Assembly: GCA_016934955.1 (NCBI GenBank)
Contig: JAFGRY010000050.1
Location: 34,682 to 98,681, forward strand
Length of the DNA: 64,000 nucleotides
Source: a bacterium
GTDB lineage: Bacteria > Zhuqueibacterota > QNDG01 > JAGLOF01
Direction of reading: 5' to 3'
The notes under the pieces were generated by a model. That model was not told where the DNA came from. It saw only the letters and a list, made by a program, of their open reading frames with translations, and made no database searches. Positions 10,801 to 18,382 of the stretch are shown in pieces (position 1 is the first letter of the stretch; the number at the start of each line of letters is the position of its first letter). The translations under genes and the position numbers were made by a program.

Positions 10801-11406
10801 GAAGTGCTTGCCGTGGACGAGGGCAATTTCCCCATCATCGAGAATGAAGACCAGGTGGAAGAGGGCATTTCGTCTTCGATCGCCGGTGACCTGCTTGCCG
10901 ATGAGATCCTTGCGGGGAGCCGCAGCGACAATCTTCCCTACGGGCTCGATTTCGAGATGCTCGATGATCCAGATGCACTGGATGACCTGTTCGCCGATGA
11001 CCGGGGCCCCGGAACACGGGATCCTCATCTCGCGGCGAAGTCCAGCGAACAGTTTCAATCGGGGCTTGGCTTCTACAAGGACGGGCAGTATAAGGAAGCG
11101 ATTGATGAATTCATGAATATAATCAAGGTGAACCCCAAACACGGTTCCGCCTTTCAGTATCTCGGAGATGCCTATTTCAGAATCGGGGAGCTCGAGAATG
11201 CGATCAAAGCCTACGAGAACGCGAGAACCCTTCAGCCGGAAAATATGAATATTCTGGAAAATATGGGCGTGATATTCGCCAATATGGGTGATTTTAAGAA
11301 AGCGGTCTGGCAGTGGGGGGAAGTACTTAAGAACGATCCCGAAAGAAAAGATATTATCGACCGTATCAAGAAAATGCAGCGAATCATCCGGCAGCGGTAC
11401 CAATAG
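7891..11406 (+). CDS. Multidomain SpoIIE-type phosphatase with anti-sigma-like kinase, transposase-like wHTH and TPR
   Basis: 1171 residues; AGAAGG lies just before the ATG. Residues 1-135 are a GHKL/RsbW-like ATPase: N-box DEAGTNVVRHAY (48-59), DQGHTFDP (83-90) and GGLGVFIIRR (108-117). TM1 (about 160-181) and TM2 (about 320-344) flank an extracytoplasmic sensor, followed by a HAMP-like linker and a coiled coil. Residues about 425-645 are a PP2C/SpoIIE phosphatase with EVGGDYYDF (437-445), ADVSGKGVPG (458-467) and YTDGITEA (583-590). Residues 655-700 look like a transposase-type HTH and 718-770 like a winged helix (NPDFGPKRISDELNTE). A long acidic, probably disordered stretch follows, then TPRs from about 1047. 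The STAS gene downstream is the expected substrate, so kinase and phosphatase of a partner-switching system appear fused in one membrane protein. Output is unknown; no sigma factor is adjacent. Confidence 0.85.
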   Translation: MFKRVIKEELRVPAEIGYLGDLRDFITRVGRKYGLTENVINAFKLAIDEAGTNVVRHAYRDWAGFITMRMIIREKDVTVSLVDQGHTFDPRNVSDPDLQRYVDIGKKGGLGVFIIRRVIDEIEYRKTEEGNELLLTKRREVVPKKYPLLPEMSLSMKVRYFLIATSVLSPAVILVFIITYSGIARSIMKNDLAAGWVLARSVTNQSMEALAQERDYELATIASEFKRNHSPHVYDAVIVDTLGIIQGSAETEKMLSRFDTPPDKLRIEEFAFEYRIDGGKRVIDLANPAIEKATNKRLGMVHLLLDREVIAESIREEKRSTLLLYLMVLLIGNVGVAILIYVTMSPFKRLAAWVRELGQGGASDEMEFDSSDEIGEIALAFNEITEKFRKSQVDLAEQERLQKEMQVAQEIQQTLLPDKFPDIEGFEIASYYEAAKEVGGDYYDFVEVDNDTLGIVVADVSGKGVPGSLVMTMIRTALRTEARGNKDAADVLARVNDFVMCDMKRGMFVTVFYLILDSKTRTINYASAGHNPMILFRSKTKKSYYLNPRGFPIGINLPEKSLFRKSIESDMLRLQKGDVLLLYTDGITEAMNPRREQFGDERFLEAIRQYGEETITEQVDKLHNRIEAFTEGYAQNDDITLVAIREKMKAEDVLYNHWVRLMKMVEDGSTVKAACKHFGVSTSTYYKYKKLYKKEGKKGIKESVSRSDVEEKHVSIEDKAKIFDIIRNNPDFGPKRISDELNTETYEFTVLDEKVIYEELVRSRLNTKELRQAFIERGKSKKRFKPPGTPFLTLSGEVIVTHERAPAVKPYPRQTEAEAEEIAAEEVASSITPSGGAVLSEETILPHDFAGDDFSEDFGEPADGEDEHVISGARIEELFGEDGDGDDEEFLDLTEMSGEVVTRELEKKHRRADTSAEAYSEAGTGERGEDEYAGDHEYGDDMLDILISDVSELEAGDDDVRDHAERISLDEVLAVDEGNFPIIENEDQVEEGISSSIAGDLLADEILAGSRSDNLPYGLDFEMLDDPDALDDLFADDRGPGTRDPHLAAKSSEQFQSGLGFYKDGQYKEAIDEFMNIIKVNPKHGSAFQYLGDAYFRIGELENAIKAYENARTLQPENMNILENMGVIFANMGDFKKAVWQWGEVLKNDPERKDIIDRIKKMQRIIRQRYQ

Positions 11407-11416
11407 CGAAAAAGAG

Positions 11417-11445
11417 TTGACAAATACCGTAATATCAATTATATT
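11417..11445 (+). promoter_or_regulatory. Sigma-70-type promoter of the STAS gene
   Basis: TTGACA (11417-11422), a 17-bp spacer and TATATT (11440-11445) form a near-consensus promoter in the gap between the SpoIIE gene and the STAS gene. Transcription would start near 11452, about 40 bp before the ATG. It implies that the STAS protein can be made independently of the upstream phosphatase. Confidence 0.7.
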
Positions 11446-11492
11446 ATTATTAAATTCAAATAGTTACAGTAAAAGGCAGGGAGAAGTACCAC

Positions 11493-12146
11493 ATGGAAGG
11501 CATTCAGGTGTCAATCGAAAAAGCGGCTTCTCACAGCGGCGTATCCATAATCCGTGTCGGCGGATACATCGATACAACAACATCTTCCGAGCTCGAGCGG
11601 GCGCTGGATTCCCTGTTAAAATCCGGAGTGTATTATATTGTAATAGATCTGGGTAATGTCGATTACATTTCCAGTGCGGGATGGGGGATCTTCATCAGCG
11701 AAATAAAGGGTATCAGAGAGCGGGGCGGAGACCTGAAACTGGCACGAATGATACCGGATGTGTATGAAGTGTTTGAATTGCTGGAGTTCAATTACATACT
11801 GAAATCCTTCAATACGGTGGAAGATGCCCTGGCTGATTTCGGTATCGCTTCCGAGAAACCGGCAAAAAAGAAGCGGGCGAAATCCCTGGTGACGGAGATT
11901 GTCGACATTGTTGAAGAGGATCAATCGGGCGGTGCTGCCGACGAGCCGGAACGTGTTGAAGACAAAATAAGGAAGATACTTGCGGAGCATCCCGGCTGGG
12001 GAGCGGCGAAAGTCAGCAAGGAACTCAATACTGAACGCTACGATTTTACAAAAATGAGCACGCTGGGAGTCTGGAAACTGCTTCGCCGGCTCAATCTGGG
12101 AGGAGATGAAGACACGGATTTGCTTAATCCGGATAATGAATCATAG
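11493..12146 (+). CDS. STAS-domain anti-sigma factor antagonist with C-terminal transposase-like wHTH
   Basis: 217 residues, with AGGGAGA ahead of the ATG. Residues 1-115 are a STAS domain: GYIDTTTSSELERAL (24-38) and DLGNVDYISSAGWGIF (52-67). The serine pair 60-61 contains the likely phosphorylation site. In partner switching, a GHKL kinase phosphorylates such a protein and a SpoIIE phosphatase reactivates it; both activities are present in the gene directly upstream. After a Lys-rich and acidic linker, residues 157-202 (HPGWGAAKVSKELNTERYDF) closely resemble the winged-helix segment at 728-770 of that upstream protein. A STAS protein with this tail is unusual. The tail may mediate binding between the two partners or to DNA; neither is shown by sequence alone. 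Confidence 0.85.
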   Translation: MEGIQVSIEKAASHSGVSIIRVGGYIDTTTSSELERALDSLLKSGVYYIVIDLGNVDYISSAGWGIFISEIKGIRERGGDLKLARMIPDVYEVFELLEFNYILKSFNTVEDALADFGIASEKPAKKKRAKSLVTEIVDIVEEDQSGGAADEPERVEDKIRKILAEHPGWGAAKVSKELNTERYDFTKMSTLGVWKLLRRLNLGGDEDTDLLNPDNES

Positions 12147-12177
12147 CACTGTCAGGGTCGAAATCCGATGAAACAGT

Positions 12178-12209
12178 GAAGGCAGATAGGGGGATTGGTA
12201 TCTGCCTTC
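12178..12209 (+). terminator. Hairpin after STAS gene, probable terminator
   Basis: GAAGGCAGATA (12178-12188) pairs perfectly with TATCTGCCTTC (12199-12209) across a 10-nt loop, 32 bp after the STAS stop codon. The following CGTACTTTATAT is only weakly U-rich, so termination may be incomplete. Confidence 0.55.
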
Positions 12210-12272
12210 CGTACTTTATATGGGGTACATCGGTACCCGTTTCCGACAGGCGGTGAATGATAAAGGATATCC

Positions 12273-12938
12273 GTGTTTATGATACGACGCACACAATTCA
12301 CACTTGGCAGACCCCTTCAGCAAGGGCTCAACGGCTGGGAAAAACGGCAGTACCGCGTGCGGTTCGAACGGGCCCTGATCGTTGTGATGGCCATCACCAT
12401 TGTGCTTTTTACCGGCTTCAAGCGGGTTGGCAAAAAGATCAAGATCCCGCATTACGTGTTTTCCAACACCATCATGATTGCAGATCTGCCGCCGGCCACC
12501 GAGGTGGGTGCCATGCCCAGACCGCCGCTCCTTCCCCAGATTCCGGTGCCGTCCGAAGATGAGTACATCTCGGAAGACGTGACCATCGATATTGTCGATT
12601 TCAACGATATCGATGGGCTGCTGCCCTTTGACGGCCCCGCGGGCTCCGGTCCGGTTACCGGTGCATTCGCCACGGGACCGCGGCCGATACGGGAAGTGGT
12701 GCCTGAATATCCCGATGATCTGCGTAAACGCGGTGTCGAGGGTGTGGTGATGCTCTCTATCCTCGTGAATGCGACCGGAGCGGTTGACAGCGTCGTCGTC
12801 ATCGGGAATACCACCCGTAACAGACGGCTGGAACGGGCCGCGGTCGCCGCCGCGTACAAAACACAGTATATGCCGTTTGACACTCAGAAGGGCTCCTCTT
12901 TCTGGATAGAGCGCCCTACACGATTTGAAGGCAAATGA
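12273..12938 (+). CDS. TonB-family energy transducer
   Basis: 221 residues. AAAGGA lies 5 nt before the GTG at 12273; an ATG six bases later (12279) is an alternative start. There is one N-terminal membrane anchor (about 34-51, ALIVVMAITIVLFTGF). A Pro-rich and acidic periplasmic linker follows (RPPLLPQIPVPSEDE). The C-terminal TonB domain begins near REVVPEYPDDLRKRGVEGVV with the typical YP...R..G.EG pattern. TonB proteins couple the proton motive force of an ExbBD complex to outer-membrane receptors. No exbB/exbD genes are nearby. In FCB-type bacteria such stand-alone TonB homologues are common and may serve other envelope tasks. The lipoprotein gene follows immediately, with its start next to this stop codon. 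Confidence 0.85.
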   Translation: MFMIRRTQFTLGRPLQQGLNGWEKRQYRVRFERALIVVMAITIVLFTGFKRVGKKIKIPHYVFSNTIMIADLPPATEVGAMPRPPLLPQIPVPSEDEYISEDVTIDIVDFNDIDGLLPFDGPAGSGPVTGAFATGPRPIREVVPEYPDDLRKRGVEGVVMLSILVNATGAVDSVVVIGNTTRNRRLERAAVAAAYKTQYMPFDTQKGSSFWIERPTRFEGK

Positions 12939-12939
12939 T

Positions 12940-13461
12940 GTGACAAGAATCACCCGCATTCTCCTCTCCCTCGCGGTCGTGCTGTTGGTGTCAACGGCGT
13001 GTTTCAATCCTTTTGCTCCTGAATTGTCGGACACCGCTGACAGCACCGATCTTATCGTGACAAACCAGGAATCGCCGGAAGATGTGCTTCAGAATTTCAA
13101 GACTTCCTACACAATCAAAGACTCGCTGCTGTACAGCGGGCTGCTGGACACCGCCTTCATTTTCGTCTATTACGAAACGGATGATTTCTCCTCGGGGCGA
13201 TTCGTCTCCTGGGGAAGGGAGGATGACCTGAAAACCACCGGCAGTCTCTTCCGGCATTTTGATTTTATTGATCTTGTCTGGAATGCCACGATTTACGGGT
13301 GGAATGATGACACAACCGGAACTATTTGCAAGGAATTTCAGTTGAATTGTGCAAACAAGGAGAGTGATTACAGGATTTCAGGCAGGGCGGTTTTTTCTTT
13401 CAGGCGCTGTCAGGACGGACGGTGGCGGATAACGCGATGGAAGGATGAATCCGAACTGTAA
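12940..13461 (+). CDS. Small putative lipoprotein, function unknown
   Basis: The GTG at 12940 is preferred because GAAGG lies about 9 nt upstream; a TTG at 12925 would add five residues. The product is 173 residues with a lipobox, LLVSTAC, after a short hydrophobic segment, so it is likely lipidated at the cysteine and anchored in the envelope. The mature part has a fold pattern seen in small alpha+beta (NTF2-like) proteins: a helix with EDVLQNFKTSY, then a beta-rich half ending in GRWRITRWKDE. The start is one base past the tonB-like stop, implying translational coupling and cotranscription with the TonB-like gene and the large peptidase/barrel gene after it. The NTF2-like comparison is by eye; no specific role is evident. 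Confidence 0.7.
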   Translation: MTRITRILLSLAVVLLVSTACFNPFAPELSDTADSTDLIVTNQESPEDVLQNFKTSYTIKDSLLYSGLLDTAFIFVYYETDDFSSGRFVSWGREDDLKTTGSLFRHFDFIDLVWNATIYGWNDDTTGTICKEFQLNCANKESDYRISGRAVFSFRRCQDGRWRITRWKDESEL

Positions 13462-13486
13462 ATGATTTTCGTTGAGGGAGAGCACC

Positions 13487-16400
13487 ATGAATACTTCTCG
13501 CAGTACTATCCATATAATTACCGTGACGGCGGCTATAGGGGTACATCTGCTGCGGCCGGTGACGCTGCAGGCGCAGATGTTCGGAAAGAACAAGGTACAG
13601 TATCACGAATTCAACTGGGAATATATTCAGTCCCGGCACTTTGATATTTACTATTATGAAGGGGGACGGGGCCTGGCCGATTTTACGGCCGATATCGCGG
13701 AGTCCAGCTACGTGGACATCAGCAGACATTTTCGCTACAGGATTATCAAGAGGATCCCGATTCTCGTCTACAACAGCCACAACGACTTTTCCCAGACAAA
13801 CGTCACCACGGAGATGATCGAAGAATCGGTGGGCGGTTTCACCGAAATCTTCAAGGATCGGGTCGTCATTCCCTTCCAGGGCAGCTATGAAGAATTCAGG
13901 CACGTCATTGAACACGAGCTCACGCACGCGGTCATGTTTCAGATGCTTTACGGTCAGGCGGTGGGTTCCATGGTGTCGGGAATGGCCAGGTTCCAGGTGC
14001 CCCTCTGGGTAGCGGAGGGACTGTCCGAGTACATGAGCAGGGGCTGGGATACCGAGAGCGATTTTTATATGCGGGATGCCACGATCAACGGGTATGTGCC
14101 TCCGGTAGATCAGATTTACGGGTTTATGGCCTACAAGGGGGGGCAGTCCCTGATCAATTACATCTGTGACACCTATGGAAAGCCAAAACTCGGCGAGTTT
14201 TTAAACAAACTGAAGATGCTGCGGGATCTTGAAGAGGCGCTGAAACAGTCCATCGGTCTCGATATTGAAGAGTTTTCCGACAGATGGCACAAATATCTCC
14301 GCAAGGAATACTGGCCCGATATCAGCGACCGGAAAGAACCTGAGGATATTGCCCACCGCCTTACCGATCATGTGGAAGAGCGCACGTTTCTCAATAATTC
14401 TCCTTCCCTGTCTCCCAACGGTGACAAGCTGGTGTTCCTCTCGAACCGTTCCGATTACATCGATATTTTCATGATGAATACGGTCGGCAAACCGGAGGTG
14501 AAGAGACTGGTGCGGGGCGAGCGGTCGGATATTTTCGAGGAACTGCACTGGCTGAGGCCCGGTATCGGCTGGTCGCCGGACGCAACCAGGATCGTCTTTG
14601 CCGCCAAAGCCGGAGGAAGAGACGCGCTCCATATCGTCGATGTCGCTACCGGCGAGATTGTCGCGACCCACATCCTCGATCTGGACGGGCTCTTCGCTCC
14701 GGACTGGTCCCCCGACGGCCGTACGATCGCTTTCATGGGCATCGACAACGGCGCCTCGGATCTCTATCTGTTCGATCTCGAGACCGGGGCCGTCGAGAAA
14801 CTGACCGATGACATATTCAGCGATCTGGAGCCGAAATGGTCGCCTGACGGCAAGGAGATCGTTTTCGTTTCCGACAGGCAGGATCGCATGCAGAAGCCGG
14901 ATTCGACATTCCGCATGCAGGATTTCCCTTACCGCAGGACCGATATTTATACGATTCGGATTGCCGACCGGGCCATCACCAGGTACACATTCGATGATTT
15001 CGACCAGACCAGTCCGGTATTCTCCCCTGACGGAAACGCCATCGCCTATGCCTCTGACGAACACGGGATCAATAACATTTACATACTGGAACGGGCGACG
15101 GGGGAGTCGCACCCGATAACGAATCTGCTTACCGGTGTTTCACAGATTTCCTGGTCGAGGGAAGGATCCCGGCTGGCATTTTCGTCGTTTTTCAATGCCG
15201 GGTACGACATCTACATGATGAGCAATCCCTGGGAGCAGAAGGATGAAATCGTCATCGAGGATACGGAATTCATCAAACGGGCGAAAGAGCGGGTCGATTC
15301 CGATGAGTCGTACGCCGCCGAGATCAAGGATGATCCGGCCCTCAATGAATACAGAAACTACGTATTCGGCAACAGTATGAAAAGGCAGAAAGAGCGGCTG
15401 GAAAAGCTTGTCGATTCCCAGTTCCCCGATACGCTCGATTATAAAAACAGCGCCGGTGAATACAGGGTCAAGGATTACCGGGTGCAGTTTACTCCCGATG
15501 CGGTGACGGGAGGAGCCGGATATTCATCCTATTTCGGCATCCAGGGATCGTCGCTGCTCGCCTTTTCCGATATACTGGGGAACCATCGCATCACCACCTA
15601 TTTCGATGTATTCTACAGCCTGAAGAATTCAAATTTTCAGCTGTCCTATTACTATCTGCCCAAACAGACCGATTTCGGTGTCTCGATTTTTCATTTTTCC
15701 CGGCTTCTCTTTTCTTATTTCACTTTCCTGCGAGACAGAAATTACGGGTTCTCTCTCATGGCATCGAGGCCCTTCAGCCGCTATACACGGCTCAACTACA
15801 GCCTCACGGGCATGATCATCGACAGAGACTGGGGGCAGATCGATCCCTATGGTTTTTCAGGACAGTATCTGCATGAAGGGGGCGATCTTTTCAAACGTCA
15901 GATCGTACAGGCCCGGATCGGATACAACACCGATACCGTGGTCTGGGGGATGACCGGGCCGGTCAACGGCGGCAGGTCGAGCTACAATTTTTCCTACTCC
16001 CCCGAGCTGTCCGAAAAGAACAGTCTCAGCTTCTGGACGGTTACCGCGGACTGGCGCCGGTACATCAGATTGTCCAAGGATGTAACCCTGGCGCTGCGCA
16101 CATCCGGAGGTGTTTCGGGTGGAAGACAGCCGCAGCGGTTCCTGCTGGGAGGCATGATGGGATGGATCAATTACCGGTATTCCCAGATTCCTGAAGGGTA
16201 CTGGGGTGACGACATGTTCTATTTCTCCAGTGTGGAAACGCCGCTGCGGGGATATTACTACTATCAGATGCTGGGTACACGGTATATGCTGACGAATCTG
16301 GAGCTGCGTTTTCCTCTCGTTCAGTACCTGATACTGGGATGGCCGTTGCCGATCGGTTTTCAGAATATTCGAGGGGCGCTTTTCTTCGATATGGGATCGG

Positions 16401-16606
16401 CCTGGGATAACGACCGGGACTGGAAACCGTTTCGGAAAGACAGGGAAGGCCGTGTCGTCATGAATGACCTGGCCGCCGGTATGGGAGTAGGACTCAGGGT
16501 CAATCTCGGATTTTTCCTGATCAAATATGACATTGCCTGGAGAACCGATTTTGCAGACGTCGGTACCCATCCGGTCCACTATTTTACCCTGGGAGCGGAA
16601 TACTAA
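13487..16606 (+). CDS. Metallopeptidase-like / TolB-type propeller / BamA-like barrel fusion
   Basis: The ATG at 13487 follows GAGGGAG, a better start than 13472. The 1039-residue product has a signal peptide and then a peptidase-MA-like domain with the zinc motif HELTHA and a downstream glutamate in WVAEGLSEY, the gluzincin pattern. Residues about 285-590 carry TolB/PD40 propeller repeats, each with a SPDG-type turn (SLSPNGDKLVF, WSPDGRTIAF, WSPDGKEIVF, FSPDGNAIAY). The C-terminal about 350 residues are beta-rich with many aromatic residues, end in YFTLGAEY, and resemble an Omp85/BamA surface-antigen barrel (GGMMGWINYRY, LTNLELRFPLV). The predicted place is the outer membrane, with the propeller and peptidase in the periplasm. 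Homologues with this order occur in FCB genomes but are uncharacterised. Confidence 0.85.
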   Translation: MNTSRSTIHIITVTAAIGVHLLRPVTLQAQMFGKNKVQYHEFNWEYIQSRHFDIYYYEGGRGLADFTADIAESSYVDISRHFRYRIIKRIPILVYNSHNDFSQTNVTTEMIEESVGGFTEIFKDRVVIPFQGSYEEFRHVIEHELTHAVMFQMLYGQAVGSMVSGMARFQVPLWVAEGLSEYMSRGWDTESDFYMRDATINGYVPPVDQIYGFMAYKGGQSLINYICDTYGKPKLGEFLNKLKMLRDLEEALKQSIGLDIEEFSDRWHKYLRKEYWPDISDRKEPEDIAHRLTDHVEERTFLNNSPSLSPNGDKLVFLSNRSDYIDIFMMNTVGKPEVKRLVRGERSDIFEELHWLRPGIGWSPDATRIVFAAKAGGRDALHIVDVATGEIVATHILDLDGLFAPDWSPDGRTIAFMGIDNGASDLYLFDLETGAVEKLTDDIFSDLEPKWSPDGKEIVFVSDRQDRMQKPDSTFRMQDFPYRRTDIYTIRIADRAITRYTFDDFDQTSPVFSPDGNAIAYASDEHGINNIYILERATGESHPITNLLTGVSQISWSREGSRLAFSSFFNAGYDIYMMSNPWEQKDEIVIEDTEFIKRAKERVDSDESYAAEIKDDPALNEYRNYVFGNSMKRQKERLEKLVDSQFPDTLDYKNSAGEYRVKDYRVQFTPDAVTGGAGYSSYFGIQGSSLLAFSDILGNHRITTYFDVFYSLKNSNFQLSYYYLPKQTDFGVSIFHFSRLLFSYFTFLRDRNYGFSLMASRPFSRYTRLNYSLTGMIIDRDWGQIDPYGFSGQYLHEGGDLFKRQIVQARIGYNTDTVVWGMTGPVNGGRSSYNFSYSPELSEKNSLSFWTVTADWRRYIRLSKDVTLALRTSGGVSGGRQPQRFLLGGMMGWINYRYSQIPEGYWGDDMFYFSSVETPLRGYYYYQMLGTRYMLTNLELRFPLVQYLILGWPLPIGFQNIRGALFFDMGSAWDNDRDWKPFRKDREGRVVMNDLAAGMGVGLRVNLGFFLIKYDIAWRTDFADVGTHPVHYFTLGAEY

Positions 16607-16639
16607 TAAGGACCATAAACAGCTGTATTGGAGGAGAGA

Positions 16640-18382
16640 TTGAGAAACATTGTACTGAGTGCTCTATTCCTGAGCCTCGCGGCCGCCCTCTCGGCACAGG
16701 TGCCTGATGATGTGGTGCAGGTGAAGACCGAGACCTCGCCGGCCATGCTCAAGGCCGGGGAGCGGGGAGAACTGCGCGTCACGTTCAGCATAGCCGACGG
16801 GTACCACATCGGTGATGCCGCGGGCGGATTTTTCAAGGTTGTACCGGCTGCGGCCGCCGGCATCGCATTTTCAGATCCCGTTTATCCGAAAAGCATAGAG
16901 GATCCGTACGGTGACTATTATGCCGATGAGGTGATCGTGACCGTGCCGTTCCTTGTTGAGGAGAACGCATCGGGCGGCCTGCGAACCTTCCCGGTTGCCG
17001 TCGGGTATCAGCCCTGTTCAGAGGAAGGCGTCTGCTACATGCCGCAGGAAAGCACGGTGGGAGCGTCGGTGGAAATCGCCGGCGGTGAGGCTGCGGGTGA
17101 GACGGAAACGATCACCCGGACCGGAGGGATGGCGGGAAGGCTTACCGGGGCCCTGGAGCGGGGCTCGCTGATCGCCTTTCTCATTGTTTTTCTGGGCGGC
17201 ATGCTCACCAGTCTCACTCCCTGTGTCTATCCAATGATCCCCATCACCATCGCGGTGATCGGGGCTCAGGCTGAAGGCGGAAAATTGAAGGGATTCATCC
17301 TTTCGCTTTTTTATGTGCTGGGACTCGCGGCAACGTTCACGACACTGGGAATAATCGCCGCCAGAACAGGGGCGCTGTTCGGATCCGTATCCCAGCATCC
17401 GGCCGCTATTCTGATCATCTCACTCATTTTCTTTCTTATGGGCCTTTCGATGCTGGGTGTTTTCACCGTGAGGATGCCCTCGTCTATAGCCACCAGGCTG
17501 CAGGGGAAACGGCGCCGGGGCTTTCTGGGCGCGTTTTTAACCGGTCTGGTTGCCGGCCTGGTGGTGTCGCCCTGTGTCAGTCCCCTGCTGGTCGTGATCC
17601 TGGCATGGGTGGCGAAAACCGGTTCCGTGCTGCTGGGCGCGGGACTCCTGTTCAGCTTCTCTCTGGGACTCGGTGTATTGTTCATTCTCATCGGCACCTT
17701 TTCAGGCATGTTAAAGAACCTGCCGAAATCCGGTGGCTGGATGGAAGTAGTGGAGCGCGGATTCGGAATCCTGCTGGTGACGCTGGCGCTGATCTTCGCG
17801 CGCCCGCTCCTGTCCCCGTTTTTCTACAGAATGGCGATGGCCGCCGGTCTGATCGTCGCGGGTATCTTTTTTGGCGCTGTCGCGCCATATGAGCGGTCGG
17901 CCTCCGCCAAAGTCAAACTGCTGAAAGCGGCGGGGCTGTTCGCCCTGTTTGTCGCATTTTCACTCATATTCATCAGTTTCCTGCCGGCCGGGGTATCCGG
18001 GCCGGCGGCGGGCGCACGGGCGGAGCAGCCTGCCCGCATGGAAGACGCCTGGCTCGATTCGGATGTGCAGGGTTTTGCCGTAGCCGCAGAGGAAGAAAAA
18101 AAGGTGATCGTCGATTTTTTCGCTGAGTGGTGCGCAGCCTGTCACGAGCTCGATGAAAAGACCTGGCCGGATCCCGGGGTCGACAACGCCCTGGCACAGT
18201 ATGTGAAAGTGAAACTGGATCTTACCCGCAATGACGCGGCCGACAAGGCGCTGCAGAAGAAATACGGCGTGCTCGGCCTGCCTACCGTGATCATATTCGA
18301 TGCCGGGGGTAAAGAGCTGGGCAGGTTCGAGGGCTTTCAGCCGCCCGAAAAAGTAGTTGCCTTCTTAAAACAATTGCGATGA
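16640..18382 (+). CDS. dsbD: Thiol:disulfide interchange protein DsbD
   Basis: The TTG at 16640 is chosen because GGAGGAGA lies just upstream (a TTG at 16628 precedes that site). The 580-residue protein has all three DsbD parts. A signal peptide leads into an N-terminal immunoglobulin-like domain with the cysteine pair CSEEGVC. Eight membrane segments follow, with the redox cysteines in TPCVYPMIPI and SPCVSPLL. A C-terminal thioredoxin domain carries WCAACHELD. DsbD moves electrons from cytoplasmic thioredoxin across the inner membrane to periplasmic thiol proteins. Thioredoxin genes and redox proteins occur at 39.9-41.9 kb, but no direct link can be drawn. Its stop overlaps the AlaX start (ATGA), so the two are translationally coupled. 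Confidence 0.93.
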   Translation: MRNIVLSALFLSLAAALSAQVPDDVVQVKTETSPAMLKAGERGELRVTFSIADGYHIGDAAGGFFKVVPAAAAGIAFSDPVYPKSIEDPYGDYYADEVIVTVPFLVEENASGGLRTFPVAVGYQPCSEEGVCYMPQESTVGASVEIAGGEAAGETETITRTGGMAGRLTGALERGSLIAFLIVFLGGMLTSLTPCVYPMIPITIAVIGAQAEGGKLKGFILSLFYVLGLAATFTTLGIIAARTGALFGSVSQHPAAILIISLIFFLMGLSMLGVFTVRMPSSIATRLQGKRRRGFLGAFLTGLVAGLVVSPCVSPLLVVILAWVAKTGSVLLGAGLLFSFSLGLGVLFILIGTFSGMLKNLPKSGGWMEVVERGFGILLVTLALIFARPLLSPFFYRMAMAAGLIVAGIFFGAVAPYERSASAKVKLLKAAGLFALFVAFSLIFISFLPAGVSGPAAGARAEQPARMEDAWLDSDVQGFAVAAEEEKKVIVDFFAEWCAACHELDEKTWPDPGVDNALAQYVKVKLDLTRNDAADKALQKKYGVLGLPTVIIFDAGGKELGRFEGFQPPEKVVAFLKQLR

